A stretch of DNA of 64,000 nucleotides from Triplophysa rosa (taxonomy: Eukaryota; Chordata; Actinopteri; Cypriniformes; Nemacheilidae): the NCBI RefSeq assembly GCF_024868665.1, contig NC_079891.1, positions 24,218,103 through 24,282,102 on the forward strand. The letters are read 5' to 3'. The stretch's first letter is position 1, and every line of letters starts with the position of its first letter. This document shows, one piece after another, positions 49,617-63,300 of the stretch. The position numbers were made by a program, and so were the translations under genes. The notes under the pieces were generated by a model. The model did not search any database. It was not told the origin of the DNA and worked only from the letters and a program-made list of their open reading frames with translations.

Positions 49617-52032
49617 ATGGAGGTATCCACAAACGGGTCAAGCTTTGGAATCGACTCTATACTTTCTCACAGACCTACAAGTCCGTGTATTTCTAAGGGA
49701 GAATGCAGGTCTCCGGTGGAGTTGATCTCGCGGTATGACATGGACAGTGACTGCTCCTCGCCTCCCTCACCTAGACGGAACTCTGTGGAAGAAGCGGTGC
49801 AAAGACACGCCCGCACTCTGGGACTGGACTCTCCTTTACAAATATCCCAGCAGCCGCGAACAGTAACGTCCTCGTTTCTGATCAGAGACATACTTGCGGA
49901 CTGTAAACCCCTGGCGGCATGTGCTCCTTATTCCAGTCATGGACAGTCAGCCCAAGATGCTGAGGACTGCATGGATAAACTTCACAGCAATTCGTCATCG
50001 GACAGTGAATTCAGGGGTGAGACTACTTTTACATTTTGAACCAAACGAGGACAGTGGCTCAATGTTTAGACGAATATTCGTTCTAGCATAAAAACACAAT
50101 TAGGCTAATATTAATCATTTCGTTATAATTAGTATTATTTAAGAATTTTTGTTTGTTAAAATTTGTAGTTACATTTACGCGCCGTTATGCTATTTATTAT
50201 TTCTAATAAATTGCGTAAAACCGCACCAAAATAAATAGCTAAATATAGTGGTTAAAATATTTTTGATGTCTTAAATCAATGTATAATGGAGAATAAAAAC
50301 TGGAAATATTATGTACATTGTAAAAATAAAACGGAAACTGTGGCCTACTTCTGTTGACGACTCCGAAGACAAATATATCACAATAGTGCATTCATTGGCC
50401 ATTGACTATACTTTCGTTTTTATTGATCCTACAAATGACTTTATTACAGTAACTGGTTGTTGTCAAATGTAGCCTATTTGCAATTGAAACCGTTTAATTA
50501 AAATTAAATGTCTTTTGTGGACGTTTAGCTCGAACCTAAAATAAAAATAGGCCTGCTATAAATTAATATATAAGATATATTTTCTAATCTGAAAGTGTGC
50601 GCACAATTCAAAATATATTTTAAATTGAGAAAAATTGTCTACCTGCAGATCACATTTGGTTTATATTTGACAACCCCGGGAGCATCTTTACAGCCATTAG
50701 CTTTTTGAACTTTTTTGATGCAACGGTATACAACAATTTAATTCGCACACATTCAAGCTATGATTAAAATATTGCATTATTAAAGCAAAAATGAAGTTAA
50801 TACGACGTGGTTCATTTTGGCCAAACTGACAAATATATGTTTATCGTGTATTCTTTTCAGTGAAAGATGAAGGTGATCGAGAAATCTCCAGCAGCAGAGA
50901 CAGCCCGAGATCCCGGTTGAAGAAGCCACGTAAAGCCCGCACAGCGTTCACAGATCACCAGCTGGGGCAGCTTGAGCGCAGCTTCGAGCGTCAGAAATAC
51001 CTGAGTGTGCAGGACAGGATGGAGCTGGCAGCCACTCTCAACCTCACTGACACACAAGTCAAAACATGGTACCAAAACCGCAGGTGAATGATAGCATCTT
51101 GTACAATTATAGGCCAATTCACTGTTGTTCAACAGAAAGCGAACTAACTAACCTTAAGCGAGTTTTGTTTAGCAAAAACAATAAATATCGGCGAAATTTT
51201 ATGCGCTACAGTTCGTTTTTTGTAAACTGTGAAAAACATACAACAACGCAACACATTTAGTCATAAATAATAAATTGATGCACGGAGTATCAATAATTTA
51301 ACTTCCGAGTAGTAATTAAACAATTGCCATAATTATTAATTATTCACGTGAAATGGCTTCTCTGCTGAGTGACAATTTGACGGATGACTGTTGGACGAGA
51401 TATTACACGGATTAATTCTCGAGAAACAAAAACTTTCCACGAAGCCGTAATTGTCCAATGCTTTCGTTTCTCAAATTTACAACACCATGTATAATTACAC
51501 ACAATTACAAAAAATCAATTAGGCCTACATTTAAAAAATAGGCCAGTTTTAAATTGTAAACCGATATCCTGAAATATTAAAAATATAGTCCAACTTAAAT
51601 AAAATGTAAAGTTGATAAATATCTCCTAACGAAATGCATACATTTAATGTTAGTATTAGCTTACTGTGATAATTATGTTCACGTATATTATGGTACATTG
51701 TTATAAATTGTAAGTCAAAGCACTCACAGCTCATGTTATTTTTTCTATACAGAACGAAGTGGAAGCGACAGACAACAGTTGGACTGGAGCTCCTCGCTGA
51801 AGCGGGAAACTACTCAGCACTTCAGAGAATGTTCCCATCACCTTATTTTTACCCACAAAGTTTGGTCTCTAACCTCGAACCGGGACCTGGGTTGTATCTA
51901 TACAGAGGGCCATCAGCACCTCCGCCACCCGTTCAACGGCCTCTCGTACCGAGGATTCTCCTTCACGGTTTTCAGGGCGGCGCAGATCCAGCATCTCTTT
52001 CTTGTGTGATACCTCGACACACACCGCGATGA
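49617..52032 (+). CDS. barhl1: BARHL1 homeobox transcription factor
   Basis: BarH-like homeodomain factor for neural, cerebellar and inner-ear development; nuclear. Three exons keep phase: 49,617-50,016; 50,861-51,083; 51,753-52,032, giving 300 aa (human 327). Two FIL repression motifs are visible, [10 protein letters not shown] (10-19) and [11 protein letters not shown] (85-95). The homeodomain spans about 155-214 ([12 protein letters not shown], then [18 protein letters not shown]) and is split by intron 2 between the two arginines of NRR and TKW, as in the family. The C-terminus has [20 protein letters not shown] and [11 protein letters not shown]. The ATG at 49,617 is chosen because the family begins ME-S-N--FGIDS; the in-frame ATG at 49,527 would add 30 unrelated residues. 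It could be the a or b fish copy. A poly(A) signal lies at 52,670. Confidence 0.96.
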
Positions 52033-52669
52033 ACTGATTCAACCTGTCACTGCTCCAAACTCAGGAACAACAGGGTTGCGCTTGGACAAACCCTTGAAAA
52101 GATAACAAAACGCGCAATAATAGACTTTCCAAATGACTCTGACCAAATGGTGATGCTAACTATTTATTAAAAAAAATAAATGCTGAGGACGTTTTCAGAA
52201 AAAAATATTTGATGAGGTTCTAAAAATGAACCTCATGAGTGTTTTCTGGTGAGCTTTGAGACTTTTGCTTTTCCCCTAAGAAATGGTTTATTTGCACAAA
52301 CATGACGCAAGCAAACCAAAACAAAAAATATCAATAGTAGATACAGTAATTTCAACGCAATTATATGCAATCATGAACAACTAATATTTGGGATTTTTAC
52401 CAGATAAAACTTATTTTCAAAGACATCAGCAACAACAATAAAACAATACTACGAAAAATAAATGCGCTGTTAAATATGTAATTTGTCACAAACTGTTATG
52501 ATGGTTTTATTGCTAAGAATTCTTATGTTTATTAGGATGTTGTCTTAAAATGTGACTCATTTCCCTAATGCAGAGGTCAGCGCAAATATTCATAGCACTG
52601 CAAACATTTTTAGATATTTAAAAATGTGTAAATCGCGTTGTGTTCAACAGACGCCAAAATACTTTTCTA

Positions 52670-52675
52670 AATAAA
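52670..52675 (+). terminator. barhl1: Candidate barhl1 poly(A) signal
   Basis: AATAAA 640 bp past the stop codon. Other AATAAA/CAATAAA copies occur upstream, for example near 52,438, so alternative ends are possible. Confidence 0.4.
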
Positions 52676-52999
52676 GACTGTGAATTTTTTTGATTCAATT
52701 AGTAATTTATCTTTATTATAACAGATGTTTCTTTAAATCTGTTGTGATACCACAAACTTATTTTTCTTATTACAATAGCTATCTGCAACGGGAAGTCATA
52801 TCCAACAGTCGGTGACCCAGGTAGCTAATAACAATAAAACGTTACCCCCTAACTAATGTTAGTTTGTCCACAAAAGCGCATTTTCACATTCATTCTTGGA
52901 ATATCTGCATATTTAAAACCTTCACATGAAGCCTCGTCATGAACATCTCACACAAATCTAAAAGAGCGAATCTGAGTAAGTGGTTTGTTGTGTGGGTTA

Positions 53000-53203
53000 A
53001 ATTGACCAATCATAATTAGCGTTTCATTATAACACACCAATCAGTTTTACCGGCAACAAAACGAGCGGCTTTACGAAAATAAAGCGACCATGAAACGCAA
53101 TATTCTGGTCAAATTTCTTTTAGTGTCCGTGGCGATGTCTTGGCCAAAAGGCAGCAGCTGGTGAACGAGCGAGTCCGACTCAACGCTTTGACAGCTGCTC
53201 AGC
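53000..53203 (+). other. Unassigned promoter and exon-like stretch
   Basis: Two CCAAT boxes (53,006-53,010 and 53,037-53,041) are followed by a GC-richer segment that ends at a consensus donor (CTCAGC then GTAAGCC) at 53,203. One frame is open from 53,081 to the donor and contains RGDVLAKRQQLVNERVRLNA, but it has no ATG. The ATG at 53,092 gives only a 24-codon frame. I do not recognise the protein. It may be the first exon of a short gene or a lncRNA between barhl1 and ddx31. Confidence 0.3.
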
Positions 53204-53417
53204 GTAAGCCATCCGCCCCATTTACCTGACCTGTCTCAAACTCAAAACAAACAAAACCGCTCTTAATAATACAATGTTTTGATGCATTTTCGTAATCAAC
53301 CATGAAATATGTTGCGTTTAGGCCCAGTACAAGGCCTGCTGGACGAGGTGCAATTCTGGTTGGGCAACAATTTTATGTAATTACAGCACAACTTTTTTCT
53401 GTTAGTAAGATTATTAT

Positions 53418-53852
53418 TTAAAGGGATAGTTCACTCAAAACTGAAAATTCTGTCATCGTTTACTCACCTTCAAGTTGTTCCAAATCTGTATAAATTTCTT
53501 TGTTCTGATGAACACTTAGAAAGATATTTGAAAGAACGCTTGTAAGCAAATAGATTTTTGACTATAGCAGGGAAAAATACAATGGATGTCAAAAGTGCCT
53601 CAGAACTGTTTGCTTACCTACATTCTTCAAAACGTCTTCTTTTGTGTTCAACAGAACAAAAAAAATGATAAAGTAATTTTTCCTACTATGGGAGTCGGAA
53701 CTATACTACTACTATACTATATACTAACTATACTATTTCTACCAAATATCTTTGTGTTCATCAGAACAAAGAAATTTATACAGATTTGGAACAACTGGCA
53801 GATGAGTAAATGATGACAGAATTTTCATTTTTTGGGTGAACTATCCCTTTAA
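53418..53852. mobile_element. Palindromic AAAGGGATAGTTCACCC MITE, copy B
   Basis: Starts TTAAAGGGATAGTTCACTCA and ends GGGTGAACTATCCCTTTAA. The interior belongs to a different subfamily (TTTCTTTGTTCTGATGAACA) and contains a short TACTACTATACTATAC simple repeat. Confidence 0.9.
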
Positions 53853-54368
53853 TAGGTTATACAAATAAGTATTTAATGTTTATTATTTTAATTGTCAGCA
53901 GCAGGACATTTTTTGGAGGGGTCCAAGGAAAATCTGGGGAGCAATGCTCCCTCTATAGCCCCGACTCTGGTTGTATTCACCACTGTCTCTTAAAAATAAA
54001 AAAGGCGCACTACAAAATAGACAGATCAGTCAAAATACTGAATACAACTTGCTTTTATGTCAAATACAATGTTTTATGTTTTAATAACATTTTGTTGAAA
54101 ACATGTCCATAAATGCAACTGTTCTTCAATGTAAATCACACTGTTTAAATAGTTACAGATCATGTTTTATGACAACACATTTATAAGAACTTAACAGCTC
54201 AAAAGTGACTGCAGAGAACCATTTGCATCAAAGTTTTTGGGTAACCATGCAGCACCCGTTGTGCTTTGTTACACGTAAAAATGTTCAATTCTGCTTGAGA
54301 ACACCTGTGAATCCATCTGGACGCGGGTGCTCTGACCTCAGCACTTTTCTGCTCCTATAGTTTCCTCT

Positions 54369-57300
54369 TTAAGCAGCATCAGAATCCTCTGTGTTACCTT
54401 TCTTCTTTATCCTCCTCTTCTTAGACTTGGATTGTCCATCTATCCCACTGAAATACTCAGATCGGATAAGGTTTGATGCACGCTCCTTTGTTGTGAGTTT
54501 CGAGGGAGGTGTCCTATAAAAAAAACAAGAAATATTTTTAATAAGGAATATTAAGATATTTTATTACATTATTATAACTTCCAACTCCCGTTATACAATT
54601 ATAACATCAGTGTGTATTGTAAGAGCTCATGGCAAAACTATAAGAAACAGTGCTTGAAAATAAATAAATAAACCAACAAAATAAACAGAATAAGCCATGG
54701 AGGAGATGATGAACAGGGCAAAAGGTCTCGACACAAAGAGAAGGATATACAGCCTAGTCGGGCTTGAGGCCGGTTAAGCACATTTCCCACTGTCGTCAAT
54801 AAAAGCCTCACAGACAGCAGCGGGGGCCTGATGTAAAACTAGTGACTGTTTATCTAATCAATAACTCTGGAGAATGAAGCGGTGCTTTGCCCCCATGGGG
54901 CCGCTTAAGGATCCAATACAAACACATCAACCTCATGGTGACACAACACACTCTACCCCCAGGGCTTAGAGGAGGTATGAGACGGCAGTTATTGTTCTAT
55001 TGCTCCCTGAGCACTCTACAGGGACCCCTACAGGCGATATGAAGGATGTCTATAGGCATATTCGAATGTGTGTGTATTATATATCACCACTATATTTACA
55101 CTTACTGACAGGTATATAACATTTATGATACATGCCTCGGCATCAGTGGGGCTACAGAGTTAAAGCAACAAGCCAACAAAATCTTCAGTGAAAACAAAAA
55201 CAAAGAGCCACAATAAAGACCGTACAGAGAGGCTTACTGGATGGGTGAGCTCTTCATCAATATAATTGCAAATCAAACTTTATGTTTAACGTCATTCTGA
55301 GCAGCCCAAAAAGAGTTATACGACAACAAATGACATGGAGATTCACTTGCCACCATAGACGACCAAATGCTGGACACAATAATCATTCAAGACAGAAGAA
55401 AATGGAAGCAATGATATACAGTATGTAAGGGGTTCAAATGACAAAACCATTAAAAAGAGTCGATATACAGCTGTGAGTAGTGCCATGAACTAAAAAAGGA
55501 CCAAGAAAGAATGTAGCACGGAAAGCCAAGGCAAGTTGGAAGGTTAAAGGAATAGTTCACACAAAAATAAAATTCTAAGATGATTTAATCAGCCTCTTGT
55601 CATTTCCAGGGTTCTTACACCTTTTACAAAGCCAAATTCCAGCACTTTTCCAGTACTTTCAATGTGTTTTCCAGTATACATACTTAATCACAAGTGATGA
55701 TAATGTGCTAAAAAAAAAACAAAAAAAAAAATACCAAAATAAAATAATAAAAAAAAAGAAAAATAAAAAAGACAAAAATTAAAAAAAAAAATTGACTACC
55801 ATTTGCAAAAGCTTGCAGGGCCTGAATTTGATTTTTTAACAATTGTTTTTGCTAGTTTCAGTCCAAAGCAGTTGTCATTTTAATGTCATGTTTAAATAGC
55901 AAATGCATTTCCGCCCATTAGGGAGCTGGTCTGAAAACGAGGGGCTCTTTTTTAACGATCTATGCGCATAGTCTAATTCTATGCATGGTCTAAAGCGCAG
56001 GGTGCAAGTGCACTATGGCGTAAGTGCACTATGGCGTGTCCAAATCCACTCTGGCGCATGGTCTAAAAGGGTTGTCCCTACTCTCTTAATGAGTCATGGG
56101 TGTTGTTGTGGGCAAAATGTGCAGTAAACCAATCAGAGTCTCATCGCCCATTCCCTTTAAGAGCCAGTTGGGCTCGCGGCATGGCGGATTCGCTATTTAC
56201 ACAGCGGAATTTGCAAGAGCAAAGATGTGTGGAGAGCATTCACTTAACATCATAATCAAATTTTTGACGGAGCTTTTAAAGGGTTTTGCATCTGAACTCT
56301 TCATATAGCCACCCGCCACGTGCGCAGAATCAGAGAGGTAAGCGAAGCTCGAGCAGAATGTTTTTAATGCGAACGGCAAAGGCAATAAGATTTTTTCAGT
56401 TATTTTATCTAAAAAGTGAACTGCACATAATGATTTGATATGAAATTAAGCATTTAAACATTTCAAGCAGTTTCAAGCCCTTTATCCCGAATCCAAGCAT
56501 TTTTTAAACCTTGAAAACGCTGTATTAAAAACCAAGCATTTTTCAGTATTTCCAGCACCCGTAAGAACCCTGCATTTCGAACCTGTGTGACTTTTTCTTT
56601 TGCTTAACACAAAAGAAGCGATTTTAAAGAATGTTGGTAACCGAACAACGACGGTACCCATTCAATTCTATTGTATGGACACAAAACCAGTCAATGGGTA
56701 CCACCGTTGTTTGGTTACCAACATTCTTTAAAATATCTTCTTTGGAGTTCTGTGGAAGAAAGAAAGTCATACAGGTTTGAAAAGACAATAAGGTGAGTAA
56801 ATGATTACAAAATGTTCATTTTGGGTGAACTATCCCTTTAAGTGCTCTCTGAGAACACCCAGCTTAAAAAAAAGATCCACTCCAAATCCTAATACTTCGA
56901 GGTCTCAAGTAGAGGACATGAGATTGAAATAACAAGCCAGTCTATAAATAGGAGTTTGTTTTTAGTTCTGCATTTATATTTGTATATAAGAGCGGGGTTG
57001 TTTGGTGAGACTGTATATGGGTTCCTTTAAACAAATGACTTTTAAACAGATTATACAGTTTATGAATATCCAACTATACTGTAAAAACAAAAAATCCTCA
57101 GAGGGATGCGTGTGTATATTTTTGGTGAGGTTCCCTGTAATGGCCTCTCTCTTGTGTACCGGAGGTCCTTGTTGTTCACTCACATGTCCATGAATGTGTG
57201 TATATGTTTATACTGGTGTGATCTGCTCATTAGAGAAATCTTGTCTGGACATGGACAGCGTACACCACAGCCCGCTGTAATGAAGTCTCTCCTGACAGGA

Positions 57301-60300
57301 CGCCTAGACTCGACTGACACTGCGAGGCAGAGCGCAGCACAACACACAATGTCGTCACACACACAATTAGGCTCGGAAATATAAATGTTAAGAGGGCCAA
57401 AGCACTGACCAGTTAAGTCACATCGATATACTGCGGATGAATATTCTACAAAGAGGGTTGGATGGTAAATATAGATGTCAGCTGTCAGCCGTGACAGAAG
57501 ATAAGTTCATTACGGGTGTTGTCTGTTGTCTGGGCAGCGGAGAGAGGGCGAGTGCGTTATGGGTGCTCTGGGGGCAGCTCCTCAGGGACTGACCTATTGT
57601 CCTGCTCCATGGGTTTCATTCACAGGTCCTGCTGCAGGTCACCCTGCCAATTACTAGTGGTTAGACACATGCTACTCCCTATAGCGTACAGATCCCGTAA
57701 GAGTCGAGTCAAAACTCAACGTTACCGCAGAGTCCTATTAATTTCATTTCAAATCATTTATTATAATTCAACAAAGCTTTTCACACAACCCACTGCAGAA
57801 GGTAATGAGAACCTCAGTTCTGCATACAAATACTGATTCTGAGAACACAGTGTCCAACACTGTGGACGCTATCAATCTCATGGCAATCCGTAACTATTTT
57901 ACAAGGTTGCTAATCTATTCAATGTGATTTTGTATGGCCTTATTCGTAAGTTAGATTTAGATTTTATTAGATTTATTTTTAGTCCCCAAAAAGGTTTAGG
58001 GGTGGGTAAGAGTAGGAGCTTTATTCTCACATCGCAGCCATGGAAAAAATTAAGAGACCATTCCAAAATTTTATTTAATCAACATTTCTAGATGTACTGT
58101 GGTCCAGTGTCTGTTGAATAAAAAAAAAAATCAAACCTCAGGAATGACAGTCATCCAACAGCAATGTGAAAAACAGCATAACAAGACACAAAAACTGTGG
58201 TTATCACATAAAAAATAATTTTTGAACTTTTCCTAAATCGAGGTTATCACATAAAAAATAATTTTTGAACTTTTATTTATGTTGTCACAAGTTTATTAAA
58301 TCCTCACCGGCATTCCTAAAGTGTACAGTACCATCAGGGTTTTTAGGTTTGCATTAATCGCATGTGGACAGCTTATCAGTTATTTTATTCGAAATGGTTT
58401 AGCACATCATTTAACTGTTATTTTAGCTTCTGCTCATGTAATACAAATAATGATGTTATTTATGTGAGACCAGTGGCGTAACTTTGTTTTCAAAAGTGGT
58501 GGGGACAAAGTCCGCCCCCATCCGCTGGGGTAGGTCAAATCAATGGAAAACAATACGTTAATAACGAAAATATTTATATAAAAACTAAATATAACTAAAA
58601 TAATAAAAAATTACACTTCTTTATTGGTTTACCCATTTTTTGTGCTTGGACAATAGATGCACAAGCGGTGCGTTTACAGTGTTTGTTCCACAAGTTTAGT
58701 TCTATTCAAATAAGTGCTCGGGACACAATTGACTTGGCAAAAAGTGGTGGCGACATGTCCCACTCATCCCACCTGCAAATTATGCCTCAGTGTGAGACAC
58801 AAGTCTCAACTTCAGGACCGCTAAAGGTTGTAACACGTTATGGACCTTTGTGAGTTAAAATGCCCTTTTTTGAATTCTACAGATTCTCTGTAATACTGTC
58901 GATAGTGTCCATGCGCTGTGTCCTATGCACATTTAGAAAAAATATATCATGCTTATAATAACAAATCAACCTATTCTCTCACGCACACGCGCGCAATGAT
59001 ACGAGTCTGCTTATATGCAATTACCAGAGTGCACATCTGAGGCGGTGACACGTTGTATATTGGTCCATATGTTAATAATCAAATACATAATTATATTATA
59101 TTATCAATCACACCGATTCGTTTTAACAATGCTACTAGGCATTTTTTTAAACATAGAAACCTTTTTATTCAGGTGAGAAAGATGGCGTTTTGTGTGGCTT
59201 TTGCGCGCTGTCATGCCTATATGCCACTGCAGACTCAGAGGCATATTTCAGTATTAATGTTAATCGATTAATTGATAGTTAATGTAAATGAAAATCGATT
59301 ATGGGAATTTGTCTAAATTGACACCCCATTGGATAAAAGCGTCTGCTAAATGACTAAATGTAAATATTTTTATTTGTTAAATATTGTTTGTAGTTCATAG
59401 AATGAAATTTTTATAAATAAAATAAAAAATTATAAATAATTATAAATAGTCAAATAAAAGACATAATAATTTTAAAATGGTCTCTTAATTTTTTCCTCGG
59501 CTGTATATTCATACAACAACGGCAACAATTTTGCTGTGATATCAGGATGGTCCTTCAACAACCCAATTAAGTTCTATGAAGACTGTTTCTCTCTATGAGA
59601 CGAGACATATAACAAAGCAACACCGCTCAATTAAATGTAGCGTGTCACAAACCTTCAGTTAAGCAACCTGAACATCAGATTTTACCAAACTGCATCTGAC
59701 ACACTCTTTACAGTAGAGACAGCACGCAGGGGCTTTTAAGCCTTTACCTCAAAGGCGCGTGTAAGAACTGAAGGAGTGATGAAAGAAAGAGAGCTACAAA
59801 GCAGAAGAATGCAGTGGCGTGAAAGGGATAGTTCTACCAAAAATGAACATTCTTTTATTATTTACTCACCCTCGCGTCATTTCAATATGTATGACTTTCT
59901 TTCTTCTGGTGAACACAAAAGAAAATATTTTGAGGAATGTTAATAACCAAACAACGTTGGCCTCCATTGACTTCCTTGTATGGACACAAAACCAATGAGA
60001 CATTTCTCAAAATATCTTTCATACAGTCATACAGGCTTTGAACAACATGAAGATGAATAAATAATGGCAGAATTTTTACTTTTGGGTGAACTGTCTCAAC
60101 TTTCAAATGGTATTAGGGAACCTTGATCATTGCACGTGTGGGTCAACTGTAAAACACTAGAGGATATCGCCATGTGAATATTCCCGATTTAAACAAACAA
60201 ACAAACACTCATCGCTATCTGACAGTAATGACAGCAAACCTTCTCCGTGGTGTTCGTCCAGGACTAAAAGCTTGCCTCAGCTTAATTAAGTGTCCTGCTG

Positions 60301-63300
60301 AGAATCTGACCACTCGATATGCACGGATCCACAACGGAAGACCCACAGCAACACACAGACTAGTCTGGACATGGTCTTTGCTAACTAGATGGCTCCTTTG
60401 GGAGATGATCAATAATAACCCCACAATGTCAAGCGCTGGCCAAACTACATAGTGCCTAACAACCGTACTGCAATGTGCTTGCCAACCTGCCATAACATCT
60501 GTACATAATAAAACATTACGATCGTAATGCAGTCACCAGCATTTCCAAATCACACCTTGAGCTCAAGGGGGCTGTATGACAAACTTCAAACTATTCAAAC
60601 TATCTTGTGAGGACAAAGGAGATGTTACATCGTGTCTACACCGGATGCGCCGCGATGCGACAAAAGACAATAGAACGCAATAGAACCCATTATAAATAAA
60701 AATTTTGTCCACACTGGATACGGCCCGGTGCGACAATCCCATTAGAACAAGCTGTGTGTAGTCCGCGTCCGGTGTAGACACGGTGTTAGGAAACCTTAAA
60801 CATTTTAGCACTAGCACTTTATTTAGTTGTCATTTAAGACTACCAAAATCACACCGTGAAGAAAGTTGGAGGAGGATGGGGGATGATAAGTGCCATGTTG
60901 TCAAAGGTGAAAGGTAAAACCTGCAGCTGATACAAGCAGGACTTCAGTACTCCTCTTTGACCCTGAAAAGCTCAGCTACAAAGAAAGACTCACAGCTGCC
61001 AAGAGCGCGTGCAAGCGATGGGCTTTTCTCCAGCACAGCTGTGCTTGAAGTTTTCAGAGCAGCCATGATGGGACACTATTCAAGTTCTGTATAACAAACT
61101 CGAAAGCATTTCTCTCCCCTTTTCATCATGACGTGACACTATAATACAAGTTTATTGTTAAAAAAACTATAATTAAAGGATGTCAGGGGCTTAAATTGTG
61201 ACTTTATATTAACACTTGTGGAGATGTGCCATATAATCTTGATCATGTTAGTTATGAATCAAATAAGGATCTGTACTCCCTGAAAATTGTACATAACATA
61301 TTTTTGCCACTAAATTAGCTTCAGAGACTCGATTTACAAGAATGCCAGATCCTGTTCATTTGTAATGCATGTAAAATTGTTAGACATTATTAAAAATAGA
61401 AAAAAAAAGTGTTCAAAAGAACTGAAAAAAGGACAAATGTGACTACAGAACTTAGTTAAAATTTTCCAGATCATACAATCTGGTATCCAAATTTGTTTGA
61501 CAGATTCTGTACCTCTTGTCTTTGCCCTTCTTTCTGTCTTTGCAGTTGGCAGGATAAGGGGTTATGGAGCTGGCCAGGCCCTTAGGTGCGTCCCTCAGGC
61601 CAAAGCTCTTAGCAGCGTGGCCCAGGTGCAGACTGCGGATGTGGAAGATATGTTTCAGACTGGAGGGGTAGGTGGTGTACGCTCTCAGGAAAGACTGCAG
61701 AGCTAGAGGACCAAAAAAAACTGTTAGTCATCATGATAGTAGAAACTTGTAAAGGCGATACCGCATCAAGTGTCACATCTTCAAGAAAGGTTCCTTATTT
61801 TATTTTTTTATTTCTATTAGATCCTTTGTAAAATGATTATAAACATTTATATGTGTCTTATATACTCTATAAGACATCAATATTAGAATCATAAATAAAT
61901 AATTATAATAAAAATAATGGTAACACTTTACAATAAGGTTGTATTTGTTAGCATCAGTAAATGCATTACCTAACATGAACTAACAATGTGCAATAGTTTT
62001 CCAGCATTTATTCATTTTTGTTCATGTTAGTTCATAATGTTAAAGGGACAGTTCACCCAAAAAGGAGATTTCATTTACTCACCCTCATGTAATTTAATAC
62101 CTGTTTAGGTTTCTTTGTTCTGATAAACACAGAGAAAGATATCTGGAAGAATGTTAGTCATTTTCTGTTCCGGGACATAATTGACTACCATAGTAGGATT
62201 TCTTTTTCGGTTTAAAACAACGGAAGGATGAGTAAACGACAGAATTTTCATTTTTGGGTGAACTGTCCCTTTAACAGTTAGTCTTCATTAATAAATGCTG
62301 AAATTAAAATGAACCAATATTAATAAATGCTGTAGAATTATTTGTTGTTGTTCATTCATGTTAGCTAATGCAATAACAGATGCTAACAAAATGCACCCTT
62401 ATTGTAAGTGTTACCAAAATAATAAACAACAATAAATATTTTCATGCAAATAGAACTTAAACACTATAGAATAAACTACCAATTTAACGCAGAAGGTTTC
62501 AATGACTGTATTCTGATATAAACCCACCACTCTTCGCTGTTTGCAGTGACTCATTATTGGCATGAACATAATTCTCAAAGTCTGTCTGTAAAACAGTGGC
62601 TCTCTCCCGCACCTCCTGCTCAAAAGCAGCACCTGATCCCTGCACAATGACACACACAATAAAATAAAACTCAAACAGATAACCAACACTCAACCAGAAA
62701 TAAGCATTCCAAACATTTAATCAATTATAAGTCCAGTCTCTAAATTTTACCTCATTAAAAGCCAATAAAAAAGGAGCGCAGCACATAAATATTATTAGTT
62801 GTACAAACTGATGACACCACCCCTCCCCATCAATGACCTTTGACCATCCAAACGAGGCTGATAACAAGGGGGGCGGCATGGGTGGGGATTACAAGCAGCC
62901 AATTGGTGCTGGGAGGGAAAAGGACATTAAATCAGGATTAGGAGCGACTGAGATGTGGCAGAAACACTCGCTCATTGTTGTCTGAGGGCTCTTATTGTTG
63001 AGAGGGAGGGAGGGAAGGAGATAAAGCCATTCTTCTCCCACAGCTGTTCTCTAGACCTGTGCTTTCAACCACACGTGATACTCTGCCAAGACGGGAAAGT
63101 TCAGCGGTAACAGCTGCAGCCAAGAGTTTACTTTTCAGGATTGCTGCATGGTGTCAAGAGCATTACCTTACTGTCCCATTTCCCTCTGCCTTTGAAGCGG
63201 CTGTCCCGCATCAAAGTGGACAAGATGGCGATCATCTTCATTTCGGATAAACTGTGGAAGAAAGATTTACAGATACTTATTAAAGAACAAAAGCGCAAAG

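Noticed and set aside
60174..60493. 92-codon frames on both strands in the last ddx31 intron region
   Set aside because: Overlapping frames on both strands with no recognisable motif; typical of chance ORFs.
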